Below are positions 1 to 8,628 of a stretch of DNA of 64,000 bases, in pieces. The stretch comes from an uncultured Lachnospiraceae bacterium (GTDB taxonomy: Bacteria; Bacillota; Clostridia; Lachnospirales; Lachnospiraceae). Position 1 is the first letter of the stretch. Each line of letters starts with the position of its first letter. The stretch is taken from the NCBI GenBank assembly GCA_910578715.1, contig CAJTRL010000001.1, forward strand, positions 124,001 through 188,000, written 5' to 3'. The position numbers and the translations under genes are program-made. A model generated the notes under the pieces. The model was not told the DNA's origin. It was given only the letters and a program-made list of their open reading frames with translations, and searched no databases.

Positions 1-2
1 TC

Positions 3-677
3 AAAGAGGCGGTGAACGTGCATTTTCGGGATATCGGCCAGGAAAGCGATAAGCATGATATTACTTATGAAAACGGCCAGGCGAGAGAGCGGACACAGGT
101 TTTGATGGATATTGCCAACCAGACGGACGGTATGGTAATCGGAACGGGCGATATGTCGGAGCTGGCGCTCGGGTGGGCTACCTATAACGGCGACCACATG
201 TCCATGTACGGGGTAAACAGCGGCGTGCCCAAGACGCTGGTGCGGCATCTTGTGCGCTATTACGCGGACACTTGTCAGAAGGAGGAGCTGGCGGCCGTTC
301 TGCTGGATATACTTGACACACCTGTCAGTCCTGAACTGCTGCCTCCGTCAGGGGATGCCATCGCCCAGAAAACGGAAGACCTGGTGGGCCCTTATGAGCT
401 GCATGACTTTTTCCTGTATTATATGCTGCGGTGCGGATTCGAGCCGGCTAAAATTTACCGGATTGCAAAGATTTCTTTTGCGGATAAATATGCGGAGGAT
501 GTGATTCTGAAATGGCTTAAAACCTTTTACCGCAGATTCTTTGCACAGCAGTTTAAACGCTCCTGTCTGCCCGACGGCCCCAAAGTCGGAAGCGTCGCGC
601 TTTCCCCGAGAGGAGATTTGCGCATGCCTTCGGATGCCGTCGCAGCGATTTGGTTAAAGCAGCTGGAAGAGCTGTGA
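3..677 (+). CDS. nadE: NAD+ synthetase, C-terminal part (5' end outside window)
   Basis: The frame is open from base 3, so the true start lies upstream; about 224 residues are present. The part seen matches the end of the ATP-dependent NAD synthetase domain: the stretch GTGDMSELALGWATYNGDH near its start is the family's nucleotide/substrate-binding loop, followed by the conserved KTLVRHLVRYYA and LLPPSGD segments and a basic tail with SPRGDLRMPSDA. The enzyme makes NAD+ from deamido-NAD+ in the cytoplasm. The tail composition and the rest of the C-terminus resemble the long glutamine-dependent enzymes, whose glutaminase domain would lie before the window; this is an inference. The next gene is convergent. 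Confidence 0.9.
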   Translation, partial: KEAVNVHFRDIGQESDKHDITYENGQARERTQVLMDIANQTDGMVIGTGDMSELALGWATYNGDHMSMYGVNSGVPKTLVRHLVRYYADTCQKEELAAVLLDILDTPVSPELLPPSGDAIAQKTEDLVGPYELHDFFLYYMLRCGFEPAKIYRIAKISFADKYAEDVILKWLKTFYRRFFAQQFKRSCLPDGPKVGSVALSPRGDLRMPSDAVAAIWLKQLEEL

Positions 678-703
678 CAGGAATATGGATATAGAAGTAC
701 AGG

Positions 704-1189
704 TCAGCGGCCGGCGGCATCCGAATCGGAAGCATCTTCGGCTGAAACTGCTTTTTCCAGGGAAGCGGTGATGGCGTTGAGCAGAATCATGGAGGTATAC
801 TTGCTGTCGTCGGAATATGTAATGCCGTCCAGACTCTGGTTCTGAATAATCTGGTTCGCAAGGTCCTCAAAAGAGGGCTGAATCAGAGGATACATCGTTG
901 TAACGGCTTCATCCAGATTCACAAGGCGTATGGAGTTGATATTCCTTTCGTCAACGGTGACTTCTATTTCCACCACATTGTCATTCAAAATTAAAGAAGT
1001 CGTATATACACCGGGAACATAGGAATTTGACGTTGTCTGCGTCATGGTCGGCATTGTTTCCGGTTTTTCTTCTTTTGGCAGAAACATAATGATGAGCAGC
1101 ACAATGAAAAGAATACCGAGCACGGCGAGGATTCCGGTATATATCAATTCTTTTACATGAAGCACAACAATTTTGGTTTTGGAACTCAT
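704..1189 (-). CDS. Membrane-anchored FMN-binding-like protein
   Basis: A short cytoplasmic N-terminus is followed by one hydrophobic segment (about residues 15-37) and an exported domain. The domain reads PGVYTTSLILNDN, then alternating strands, then QSLDGITYSDDSKYTS, which is the layout of the FMN_bind domain (PF04205), with a degenerate version of the usual Ser/Gly-Ala-Thr flavinylation region. I chose the ATG at 1189 because GGGGAT lies about 9 bases before it; an upstream in-frame ATG at 1204 has no ribosome binding site. The role is unknown; relatives act in extracytoplasmic electron transfer. The gene converges with nadE without an obvious terminator. Confidence 0.55.
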   Translation of the reverse strand: MSSKTKIVVLHVKELIYTGILAVLGILFIVLLIIMFLPKEEKPETMPTMTQTTSNSYVPGVYTTSLILNDNVVEIEVTVDERNINSIRLVNLDEAVTTMYPLIQPSFEDLANQIIQNQSLDGITYSDDSKYTSMILLNAITASLEKAVSAEDASDSDAAGR

Positions 1190-1245
1190 AAAAAATATCC
1201 CCATCGAAAATCTTTTTATCAGTCTATGAAAGGACGGGCAAAATT

Positions 1246-4182
1246 ATGAATGGTATTGACAGGTTTTATGATTTGAGCGGTCTGTGGCAGGCCGATATCG
1301 GCGACGGCGGAAGCTGGCCGGTACGGCTTCCGGGAACGTTGGATGAAAGCGGCATCGGCCATAAGGACAGGGGCGGCGCCCAGGTGCACCCGGACGAAAC
1401 GCTGGGCGTCCAGGAGACGGGCCGGAAGGGGGAAGGTGCGGCGGATGTGACGGATGGCGGAGCGGACGCACAGGATGGCGGCGGCATGGAAGTAGTCGGA
1501 GCGGATGCGCCGATTGCAACGCGGTTCACGAGGAAGCATACATATGAAGGGGCGGCGCGGCTGACGCGCAGCGTGACATTTCATGAACCCGCCGGGAAAC
1601 GGGTATTTCTCGAAGCGGAACGGGCAAGGTGTCTGCGGCTTTTTATCGACGACAGGGAAGTGCCTGTTTTCGGGGAGGCGACTCTTTGCACGCCTTATAT
1701 ATTTGAAGTGACAGGACTGCTCGACGGCGCCCATGAAGTGACACTCGTGTCAGATAACAGCTATCCGGGGCTTCCGCACGATGCCATCGTCTATTCTTCC
1801 GCGGCCACGGATGAGACGCAGACCAACTGGAACGGTGTGCTCGGATATCTCAGGCTGCGGATAGAGGAGTCTGTGTTTCCGGCTTCGGTGCGGGTATATC
1901 CGAAAGGAGACCGGCTGACGGTCAGGGCCGCGCTTTGTGCGGACGAGCCCTGGAGCGGCACGGTGGAGGTCTGCTCGGAGGCGTTGAAGAACGACAGGAT
2001 AGAGGTATCGGTGAAGGTAGTAGAAGGAATGAATTTGAAGAAAGAGCCTGGACGGCTGGAAGAAACTAATATGACATGCGTGTCGGAACTGGAAGAACCA
2101 TTGACTGAAGGAACGGAAATCATTTTTCCGTCACTGTCGCTGCGGGATGATGTGCAACGGTGGGACGAAGAGGAAGGAAATCTGTATGAGCTGACCGTCG
2201 CTTTGTCAAACGGGGCGTCGAAAACGGTGGTTTTCGGAATCCGGGATTTCGGCGCGGGCGAGAACGGAAGGCTGACGCTCAATGGCCGGACTTTTTTTCT
2301 GCGCGGCGAGGCAAACTGCGCGGTCTTCCCGGAAACCGGATATCCGCCGATGACGCGGGAAGCCTGGCGGGAAATCCTGTTGCGATACCGTTCTTACGGC
2401 ATAAACTGCATGCGCTTCCATTCCCACTGTCCGCCGGAAGCGGCGTTTACGGCGGCGGACGAGCTGGGCATGATGATGCAGCCGGAGCTTTCCCACTGGA
2501 ATCCGAAAGATGCTTTCGAGTCGGAAGAAAGCAATGCTTATTACCGGAAGGAGCTGCGGGGCATTCTGAAAATGCTCGCAAACCATCCTTCTTTTGTGAT
2601 GCTGACCTTTGGCAATGAGCTGCATGCGCTGCCGAAAGGCCACGAGAGGATGGATGAGCTTCTTGCGATGGCGAAAGAACTGGACGATACGAGACTGTAT
2701 GCCAACGGTTCCAATGTGCATTACGGAGAGCGGGGCTGCGATGCGGAAAGCGATTTTTATACCTCATCCTCCTTTTATGAATGGGAGCTTCGGGGAACCT
2801 TTGCCGAAATGAAAGGTTATCTGAATCACAATTATCCTGGCGCGATGACGAACTTTGACGAAGCGATGAATGCGATACGGAAGACTTATGCGAAACCGGT
2901 TTTCAGCTTTGAAGTCGGACAGTTTGAAATACTGCCCGATTTTAAAGAACTTGCGGAATTTCGGGGGATTTCGGAACCGGCAAATCTTCGCCTGATTCGG
3001 GAAAAAGTAGAAGAACGGGGCCTGACAGCGGACTGGCCCCGGTATGTGGAGGCTTCCGGGGAGCTTTCCCGTCTCTGTTACCGGGAGGAAATCGAGGCGG
3101 CCATGCGCACAGAGCAGCTTTCCGGCATTTCCCTCCTGGGATTACAGGATTTTCCGGGTCAGGGCACGGCGCTTGTGGGGATGATGGATGCGCATCTGAA
3201 TCCCAAGCCGTATGATTTTGCAGAGCCGGAAGCGTTCCACAGCTTTTTTAAGGCTGCGCTGCCGCTTGTTCTGCTGCCGAAATATACATACGAAAATACG
3301 GAAACGCTGCGGGCGGAAGTCAAAATAGCTAATTTTGGGAAGAAAGTGATAGAGGGACGGCTGTGCTGTGTGTTACAGGAAAAGTTGTCCGGGGAAAAAG
3401 CGGAAATGTCCAGGAAGCCGTCCGGGGACAGGGAAAGAGCGGAAACATTCTGCCCGGAGGAGGAATTTGTGTGCCCGCCGGGACAGCTGACGACGGCCGG
3501 ACATCTGGAATTTTCACTAAAAGATTTGTGCATAAAGCATGCTTCTTCGGAAAAATCCGAGCGTCCCATGCGGCTGGAGCTGACAGTCTCTCTTGGCAGT
3601 GCGTCAAACAGCTATCCCATCTGGGTATATCCCCCCGTTCATCCGGTCTGCCCGGAGGGGGTTCTGGAAGCGGAACGCCTGGACGATGCCGCCAGAGCCG
3701 CGCTGCGGGAGGGAAGAACGGTATATTTGACGCCGCCCTCCACCAAAGAGGCGCTTCCCCGTTCCATACAGGCACAGTTCTCCACGGATTTCTGGTCTGT
3801 TGGAACTTTTCCCGGACAGGAGGGAGGCATGGGTCAGCTCATCGACGCGTCGCACCCGCTTTTTCGGAATTTTCCGACGGAATTTTACAGCAGCTGGCAA
3901 TGGTGGCCGATGGCTGTACAGCGGGCGGTCATTCTGCCGGAGCGCATGAAGGCGGTTGTTACCGAGATGGACAGCTATGCTTTCCTGCGGCCGATGGCGA
4001 AACTGTTCGAGTGCCGATGCGGTAACGGAAAACTGCTCTTTTCCACAATGAACTTGCAGAATCTGCAGCAGTACCCGGAAGCGCGGGCATTGCTGGATGC
4101 CATTTACCGATATTTGTCGTCGGAGGAATTTGCCCCGGAGCAGGAGATGGAAATGGAGACGCTGGAGACGCTGGTGTGGTAG
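1246..4182 (+). CDS. Glycoside hydrolase family 2 protein (beta-galactosidase/glucuronidase-like)
   Basis: 978 residues, no signal peptide, so probably cytoplasmic. The N-terminal ~340 residues look like the sugar-binding and immunoglobulin-like domains of GH2. The TIM barrel starts at LNGRTFFLRGEAN (about residue 345), and YGINCMRFHSHCPP and LTFGNELH are typical GH2 barrel strands. The likely acid/base is E458 in GNELH. The likely nucleophile is E556 in FSFEVGQFE, a context unlike the TEYG or SEFG of classical beta-glucuronidases and galactosidases, so the substrate cannot be assigned. The start has GAAAGGACGGG upstream. It stands alone, with no sugar transporter beside it. Residues 40-75 are an acidic, low-complexity insertion. 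Confidence 0.8.
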   Translation: MNGIDRFYDLSGLWQADIGDGGSWPVRLPGTLDESGIGHKDRGGAQVHPDETLGVQETGRKGEGAADVTDGGADAQDGGGMEVVGADAPIATRFTRKHTYEGAARLTRSVTFHEPAGKRVFLEAERARCLRLFIDDREVPVFGEATLCTPYIFEVTGLLDGAHEVTLVSDNSYPGLPHDAIVYSSAATDETQTNWNGVLGYLRLRIEESVFPASVRVYPKGDRLTVRAALCADEPWSGTVEVCSEALKNDRIEVSVKVVEGMNLKKEPGRLEETNMTCVSELEEPLTEGTEIIFPSLSLRDDVQRWDEEEGNLYELTVALSNGASKTVVFGIRDFGAGENGRLTLNGRTFFLRGEANCAVFPETGYPPMTREAWREILLRYRSYGINCMRFHSHCPPEAAFTAADELGMMMQPELSHWNPKDAFESEESNAYYRKELRGILKMLANHPSFVMLTFGNELHALPKGHERMDELLAMAKELDDTRLYANGSNVHYGERGCDAESDFYTSSSFYEWELRGTFAEMKGYLNHNYPGAMTNFDEAMNAIRKTYAKPVFSFEVGQFEILPDFKELAEFRGISEPANLRLIREKVEERGLTADWPRYVEASGELSRLCYREEIEAAMRTEQLSGISLLGLQDFPGQGTALVGMMDAHLNPKPYDFAEPEAFHSFFKAALPLVLLPKYTYENTETLRAEVKIANFGKKVIEGRLCCVLQEKLSGEKAEMSRKPSGDRERAETFCPEEEFVCPPGQLTTAGHLEFSLKDLCIKHASSEKSERPMRLELTVSLGSASNSYPIWVYPPVHPVCPEGVLEAERLDDAARAALREGRTVYLTPPSTKEALPRSIQAQFSTDFWSVGTFPGQEGGMGQLIDASHPLFRNFPTEFYSSWQWWPMAVQRAVILPERMKAVVTEMDSYAFLRPMAKLFECRCGNGKLLFSTMNLQNLQQYPEARALLDAIYRYLSSEEFAPEQEMEMETLETLVW

Positions 4183-4221
4183 AAAAGAATCGTACATTCC
4201 GGGTAAATTCTTGTCATTTTA

Positions 4222-4250
4222 TTGCATGCGGGAAAGCGGTACAATATAAT
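4222..4250 (+). promoter_or_regulatory. Sigma-A type promoter of the chemoreceptor gene
   Basis: TTGCAT at 4222-4227 and a perfect TATAAT at 4245-4250 are separated by 17 bases, about 110 bases before the chemoreceptor start. Confidence 0.7.
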
Positions 4251-4357
4251 ACAAAGCGTATCAGATAGTGTAAAGCAGAATGATGTAACACGGTATTCCT
4301 TTGGAGAGGATTCAGGGAATGGAAACCGGACGGCCGGGGAAGGGAAGAGGTAACTGC

Positions 4358-6061
4358 ATGAGAATTGGCTTAAAGAAAAAGATTGTGGCGGCGGGGGTGC
4401 TTCCCATTTTATTATTGGGGTTTCTGACCATTATTATCACGCTGACGATGGTAAAAAACGCCCTGCTTCAGGAGGTGGAAGAATCTCTGCGTGGAACGGC
4501 ATATGCGACACTGGCGGCTTATGAGCAGAATTCCGGTGTTTATTTACAGTCAGCAAACGGAGATGTATGGAAAGGAAGCTATAATATTTCCAAATCTGAA
4601 AATCTGGTGGACAGCATCAAGAAAAATTCCGGCATGGATGTCACTTTTTTTTACGGGGATAAAAGAGTCATGTCTTCCGTGACAGACGAGAACGGCGTGC
4701 GCGCGCTCGGTTCCCCGGCGGGAGAGAAAATTGTGCAGAAGGTGCTTCAGGGCGGAGAAGAGTATTTTTCCGGAGGTGTCTCCTTAAACGGGAAACTGAA
4801 CTATGGATATTATGTTCCGGTTTATCAGAAAGCTGGCGAGCCGCCGGTCGGCATGGTGTTTGCGGGAGCGGATAAGGCGCAAAAGGACCAGGCGGTGAAC
4901 CGCATCGTGTATACGGTCGTTATTGCGGCGGCGGTCGTGATGGTGTTCTGTATTTTGTTTATGATTTTGTTTTCCCAGTCGGTTACCTCTTCTTTACATA
5001 AGAGCATTCAGCTGGTGCAGACGGTCGCGAAGGGCAATCTGAGCGTGGAACCGGACAAAAAGCTGCTTGCGAGAAAAGATGAAATCGGCGACCTTTCGAA
5101 GGCGCTGGAAAGTTTGCAGAACGAACTGCGGAATATTCTGGGCAGTATCAGCGATAACATCGAATCGATTCAGGGCTCTTCGGAAGGGCTGGAAAAGATG
5201 GCGATGGAGACGGTGGAAACGATGCGGAGTGTGGAAAGCGCGGTTATGGATATCGCGCGCGGAGCCGATGAACAGGCAAGAAATTCGGTCAGGACTTCCG
5301 AAAATGTACAGGAAATGGGGGAGCGCATTGCGGAGACGGTTTCCGAAGTGGCGGTTTTAAACGAAAATGCGGCGGATATGCAGAGTTCCAGCGACAAAAC
5401 GGCGGAGACGATGCGGAAACTGCATGAAATCAACGAAGAAGTGCATATGTCCATCGAACAGATTACCATGCAGACGAATGAGACAAATGAGGCGGCGAAA
5501 CGGATTAAACAGGTTACCGAACTGATTACGGAGATTGCGGAAGAAACGACACTACTGTCATTAAACGCAAGTATCGAGGCGGCCTGTGCGGGTGAGCATG
5601 GACGCGGGTTTGCGGTGGTAGCCTCCCAGATACAGAAACTGGCGGAACAGACCAACGCATCCAGCCAGTCCATCGAGAAAATTATCACGGTGCTGATGGA
5701 AAACTCCGACGAAGCGGTGGCGGCGATGAAACATGTCCAGGAAATCATCGGAAGCCAGAGCGAGAGCCTGAAAGATACGGAAACGATTGTTGCGGAAGTA
5801 TCGAAAGGCATTGGGAACTCTATGCAGAGCATCCGGCAGATAGACGACAGCACGAAGCTGCTTCAGGATGAACGCGAGGAAATCATCGAGGCGGTGAGGG
5901 GGCTGACCGAAATTGCGGAACAAAACGCGGTGAATACGGAAAAGACCAGCACCGTGACCAACGAAGTGACGGGGAATTTCGAGCTGGTGGAAGAAAGTGC
6001 ACAGCAGTTAAAGTTAATTGCGGGACGGCTGGAAGAATGCGTGAGGCATTTTCAGCTTTAA
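4358..6061 (+). CDS. Methyl-accepting chemotaxis protein
   Basis: 567 residues from the ATG preceded by GGGAAGAGG; the frame is open 19 codons further upstream but without a ribosome site. Order: transmembrane helix 1 (about residues 8-32), an extracellular single-Cache-like sensor domain (about 35-180), transmembrane helix 2 (about 184-207), a HAMP linker, then a long coiled-coil signalling domain. The conserved hairpin tip is visible as LLSLNASIEAACAGEHGRGF with the following QKLAEQT. The receptor controls the CheA kinase. The ligand is unknown. No other chemotaxis gene is present here, as expected for an orphan receptor. Confidence 0.92.
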   Translation: MRIGLKKKIVAAGVLPILLLGFLTIIITLTMVKNALLQEVEESLRGTAYATLAAYEQNSGVYLQSANGDVWKGSYNISKSENLVDSIKKNSGMDVTFFYGDKRVMSSVTDENGVRALGSPAGEKIVQKVLQGGEEYFSGGVSLNGKLNYGYYVPVYQKAGEPPVGMVFAGADKAQKDQAVNRIVYTVVIAAAVVMVFCILFMILFSQSVTSSLHKSIQLVQTVAKGNLSVEPDKKLLARKDEIGDLSKALESLQNELRNILGSISDNIESIQGSSEGLEKMAMETVETMRSVESAVMDIARGADEQARNSVRTSENVQEMGERIAETVSEVAVLNENAADMQSSSDKTAETMRKLHEINEEVHMSIEQITMQTNETNEAAKRIKQVTELITEIAEETTLLSLNASIEAACAGEHGRGFAVVASQIQKLAEQTNASSQSIEKIITVLMENSDEAVAAMKHVQEIIGSQSESLKDTETIVAEVSKGIGNSMQSIRQIDDSTKLLQDEREEIIEAVRGLTEIAEQNAVNTEKTSTVTNEVTGNFELVEESAQQLKLIAGRLEECVRHFQL

Positions 6062-6099
6062 ATAGAAATACGCGGGACGGAATATGGCGCAGAGAATGA

Positions 6100-6129
6100 T
6101 TGACAACATTCGCCGGGAAGTGTTATTCT
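6100..6129 (+). promoter_or_regulatory. Probable glnA promoter
   Basis: TTGACA at 6100-6105 and TATTCT at 6124-6129 with an 18-base spacer. Transcription would start near 6136, directly before the leader hairpin. The -35 hexamer also lies in the loop of a weak hairpin (GAATG/CATTC arms), so an alternative start further upstream cannot be excluded. Confidence 0.55.
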
Positions 6130-6141
6130 AATATGGAACAA

Positions 6142-6177
6142 AGGCGTTCTTATTGACAGGATAAGAATGCCTTTTTT
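6142..6177 (+). terminator. Intrinsic terminator in the glnA leader (likely attenuator)
   Basis: A 12-bp stem (AGGCGTTCTTAT pairing with ATAAGAATGCCT, one G-T pair) is followed by six T. It lies between the probable promoter and glnA, so read-through must be controlled. The antiterminator-type ANTAR protein encoded just after glnA is the natural candidate. It could instead end the chemoreceptor transcript. Confidence 0.75.
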
Positions 6178-6230
6178 CAGTGATATCTGGCATATAAAGC
6201 AGCGGTAAAGGAAAGGAGCATTGCGATAAA

Positions 6231-7565
6231 ATGGGTAAAAATTATACGAAACAGGATATTCTCCGGCTGGTAGAGGAGGAAGATGTGGAATTTATCAGAC
6301 TTCAGTTCACGGATATTTTCGGGAATCTGAAAAATGTGGCGGTCACGGTAAGCCAGCTGGAAAAGGCGCTGGACAATGAGTGTATGTTTGACGGTTCTTC
6401 CATAGAAGGATTTGCGCGTATCGAGGAATCCGATATGTACCTGAACCCGGATTACAATACCTTTGAAATTTTTCCCTGGAGACCGCAGCAGGGAAAGGTG
6501 GCAAGGCTGATTTGCGACGTTTACCGTCCAAACGGAGAACCTTTCGAAGGCGACCCGCGCTATATTCTGAAACGCGCCATCAGGGAGGCCGCCGATATGG
6601 GATATGTTTTTGAGGTTGGTCCTGAATGCGAGTTTTTCCTGTTTAACACGGATGAAAACGGCATGCCGACGACGATTACCCATGAACAGGCGGGATATTT
6701 TGATTTGGGGCCGGTGGATTTTGGAGAAAACGCGAGGCGCGACATGGTGCTGACGCTGGAAGACATGGGATTTGTTATCGAGGCATCCCATCATGAGGTG
6801 GCTCCCGCACAGCATGAAATTGATTTCCGTTATGATGAGGCGCTGACGACGGCGGACAACATCATGACCTTCAAGCTGGCGGTCAAGACGATTGCGAAAC
6901 GGCACGGCCTTCACGCAACCTTTATGCCAAAGCCCAGATACGGTGTGAACGGTTCCGGCATGCACATCAATATGTCTTTGTCAAAAGATGGCCGGAATAT
7001 TTTTGCGGACGAAAAAGACCGGTTCGGACTGAGCAAAGAGGCGTATTATTTTATCGGCGGCATCATGAAACATATGAAGGGGATGACGGCGATTACCAAT
7101 CCGCTCGTCAATTCCTATAAAAGGCTTGTGCCCGGCTTCGAAGCGCCGGTGCATATCGCATGGAGCGCGACCAACAGAAGCCCGCTTATCAGAATCCCGG
7201 CGACGCACGGCGTGGGAACACGAATCGAACTGCGCTGCCCTGACCCGTCGGCCAATCCGTATCTGGCGCTTGCCGTCTGTCTCCGGGCGGGACTTGACGG
7301 TGTGGCAAACCGGATTATGCCGCCGGAAAGCGTGGACTGCAATATTTTTGAAATGAGTGCGGAGCAGAAAGCCGCTTGCGGCATCGAAGAGATTCCGGGG
7401 ACATTGATTGAAGCGCTTTATGCGATGGAAGAGGATGCGCTCATCAAAGATGTTTTGGGAGCGCATACCTATACGAAATATATTGCGGGCAAAAAAGAGG
7501 AATGGAACAGGTACCGCTCCCAGGTGACGGACTGGGAAATAGGGGCGTATCTGAACAATTTCTGA
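6231..7565 (+). CDS. glnA: Glutamine synthetase type I
   Basis: 444 residues, the length of the short GSI-alpha class found in Firmicutes. The N-terminal beta-grasp domain carries MFDGSSIEGFARIEESDMYL (the Asp-50-type latch loop). The catalytic domain shows EVGPECEFF (metal ligands), NGSGMHINMSL (about residue 241, ammonia/glutamate site) and NRSPLIRIP (ATP and glutamate binding). It makes glutamine from glutamate, ATP and ammonia in the cytoplasm. AAAGGAGC precedes the ATG. A leader terminator lies upstream and an ANTAR regulator follows, an arrangement like the glnA-nitR pair described in solventogenic Clostridium. Confidence 0.97.
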   Translation: MGKNYTKQDILRLVEEEDVEFIRLQFTDIFGNLKNVAVTVSQLEKALDNECMFDGSSIEGFARIEESDMYLNPDYNTFEIFPWRPQQGKVARLICDVYRPNGEPFEGDPRYILKRAIREAADMGYVFEVGPECEFFLFNTDENGMPTTITHEQAGYFDLGPVDFGENARRDMVLTLEDMGFVIEASHHEVAPAQHEIDFRYDEALTTADNIMTFKLAVKTIAKRHGLHATFMPKPRYGVNGSGMHINMSLSKDGRNIFADEKDRFGLSKEAYYFIGGIMKHMKGMTAITNPLVNSYKRLVPGFEAPVHIAWSATNRSPLIRIPATHGVGTRIELRCPDPSANPYLALAVCLRAGLDGVANRIMPPESVDCNIFEMSAEQKAACGIEEIPGTLIEALYAMEEDALIKDVLGAHTYTKYIAGKKEEWNRYRSQVTDWEIGAYLNNF

Positions 7566-7583
7566 TGCGATGCGTGACAGCCT

Positions 7584-7651
7584 GGCTGTGCCAGTTTGGC
7601 TGTGCTGGTTTAGCCGTGCCAGTTTAGCTGTGCCGGTCTGGCTGCCAGTTA
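7584..7651. repeat. 14-bp tandem repeat, almost five units
   Basis: Units start at 7584, 7598, 7612, 7626 and 7640. The consensus is GGCTGTGCCAGTTT with one to three changes per copy; the last copy lacks two bases. Each unit contains TGGC-TGT-GCCA type dyads, so neighbouring units can pair. It occupies the glnA-to-ANTAR gene gap. Confidence 0.85.
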
Positions 7652-7736
7652 CAAGTCACCGGATTGTATGTTGTGATTGTCATATCATGGATTGGCGGTG
7701 GCTTATTTTGTGTCCGGAGCCGGGGGAGGTGAACGT

Positions 7737-8282
7737 GTGATAAATATGATAATAGCTCTGCCCAAAATAGAAGATGCAAGAGGTATTCGCAGTATTTTGC
7801 TCAAAAACGGATTTCATGTAACTGGCGTATGCACGAGCGGCGCACAGGTGTTAAGCCAGATTGACGGATGGAGCGACGGAATTATCGTATGCGGGTACAA
7901 GTTAGGCGATATGATGTATTCGGAATTGCACGACTGCCTTCCGCCCGGATTCGATATGCTGCTGATGGCTTCCCAGCGTGCGATGAACGACTGCCTCGAT
8001 AATAATATCGTCTGCCTTTCCATGCCCTTTAAAGTGCATGACCTGGTCGATACGGTCTCCATGATGAGCTGTGCCGTAACGAGAAGGCGCAGAAAGGCAA
8101 AGCAAAAGCCCAGGGAGCGGAACGAGGAGGAAACCGCGCTCATCCGGGAAGCCAAAGAACTGCTGATGAACCGTAATAATATGACCGAGGAAGAGGCGTA
8201 CCGCTATCTGCAGAAATGCAGCATGGACAGCAGCACCAGCCTGGTAGAGACCGCGCAGATGGTTCTGACGATGTTTCAGTAA
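7737..8282 (+). CDS. ANTAR-domain antiterminator (NitR-like response regulator)
   Basis: 181 residues from the GTG at 7737, chosen because GGGGGAGGTG lies 7 bases before it; an ATG at 7746 is the alternative. The first ~115 residues form a receiver-like fold without the usual phosphorylatable DD...D...K set. A basic linker (RRRRKAKQKPRER) joins it to a C-terminal ANTAR domain: EEETALIREAKELLMNRNNMTEEEAYRYLQ, with the conserved alanine and aromatic positions. ANTAR proteins bind paired hexaloop RNA hairpins and prevent termination. Its place after glnA, and the terminator in the glnA leader, suggest that it controls nitrogen assimilation. An 11-bp terminator follows. Confidence 0.85.
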   Translation: MINMIIALPKIEDARGIRSILLKNGFHVTGVCTSGAQVLSQIDGWSDGIIVCGYKLGDMMYSELHDCLPPGFDMLLMASQRAMNDCLDNNIVCLSMPFKVHDLVDTVSMMSCAVTRRRRKAKQKPRERNEEETALIREAKELLMNRNNMTEEEAYRYLQKCSMDSSTSLVETAQMVLTMFQ

Positions 8283-8332
8283 AAAAAGATAGGTGTGGGC
8301 GTTGCCCGGACAGCACCAAATTCAGCACTTTT

Positions 8333-8361
8333 AGCACAGTAAACTGCATTTACTGTGCTTT
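8333..8361 (+). terminator. Intrinsic terminator after the ANTAR gene
   Basis: A perfect 11-bp stem, AGCACAGTAAA pairing with TTTACTGTGCT, with a five-base loop CTGCA and a short T tract. Confidence 0.85.
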
Positions 8362-8429
8362 ATGTGTCATTACTTTTATATTATAGTAACTATATAAAAT
8401 ATTAGAATCGAAATGGGGACTTATGGCAA

Positions 8430-8577
8430 GGCAGCTGTGAAAGAATTTCCTCCGGGAGGCCCTGTAAAAACGCCGGCACTTGGATTTCAAGGAGCCTGCG
8501 ACGAAGAAATCCTTAGTACCGCTGCGTTTTTAGCGGAGCGAAAGCGCGTCTCCCGGAGGAAATCTTTCACAGCTGCC
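8430..8577. repeat. Palindrome-armed structured element, copy 1
   Basis: The ends are near-perfect inverted repeats of 28-29 bases: the left arm begins GGCAGCTGTGAAAG and the right arm ends CTTTCACAGCTGCC, with one inserted A. The core holds GGAGGCCCTGTAAA, GCCGG, CTTAGTACCG and GGAGCGAAAGCG. The same blocks in the same order occur, on the other strand, in the element at 22452-22621, although the arms there have a different sequence. CCGCT/AGCGG and a GCGAAAGC tetraloop stem can form in the core. No coding frame. It lies just before dapF. Confidence 0.8.
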
Positions 8578-8628
8578 CCCCAATCCCCTGTTTTACAATC
8601 ACCAATCAGCAGAAAGGCGGGGTTACGG

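Noticed and set aside
1219..1734. Long frames antisense to the GH2 gene
   Set aside because: They follow from the GC-rich codon pattern of the real gene; no ribosome site and Arg/Pro/His-rich composition.
4222..4250. Sigma-D (flagellar) promoter for the chemoreceptor
   Set aside because: No TAAA-N15-GCCGATAA-like sequence; the sigma-A hexamers fit well.
7584..7651. Tandem repeat as a CRISPR array
   Set aside because: Units of 14 bases follow each other without spacers and there are no cas genes.
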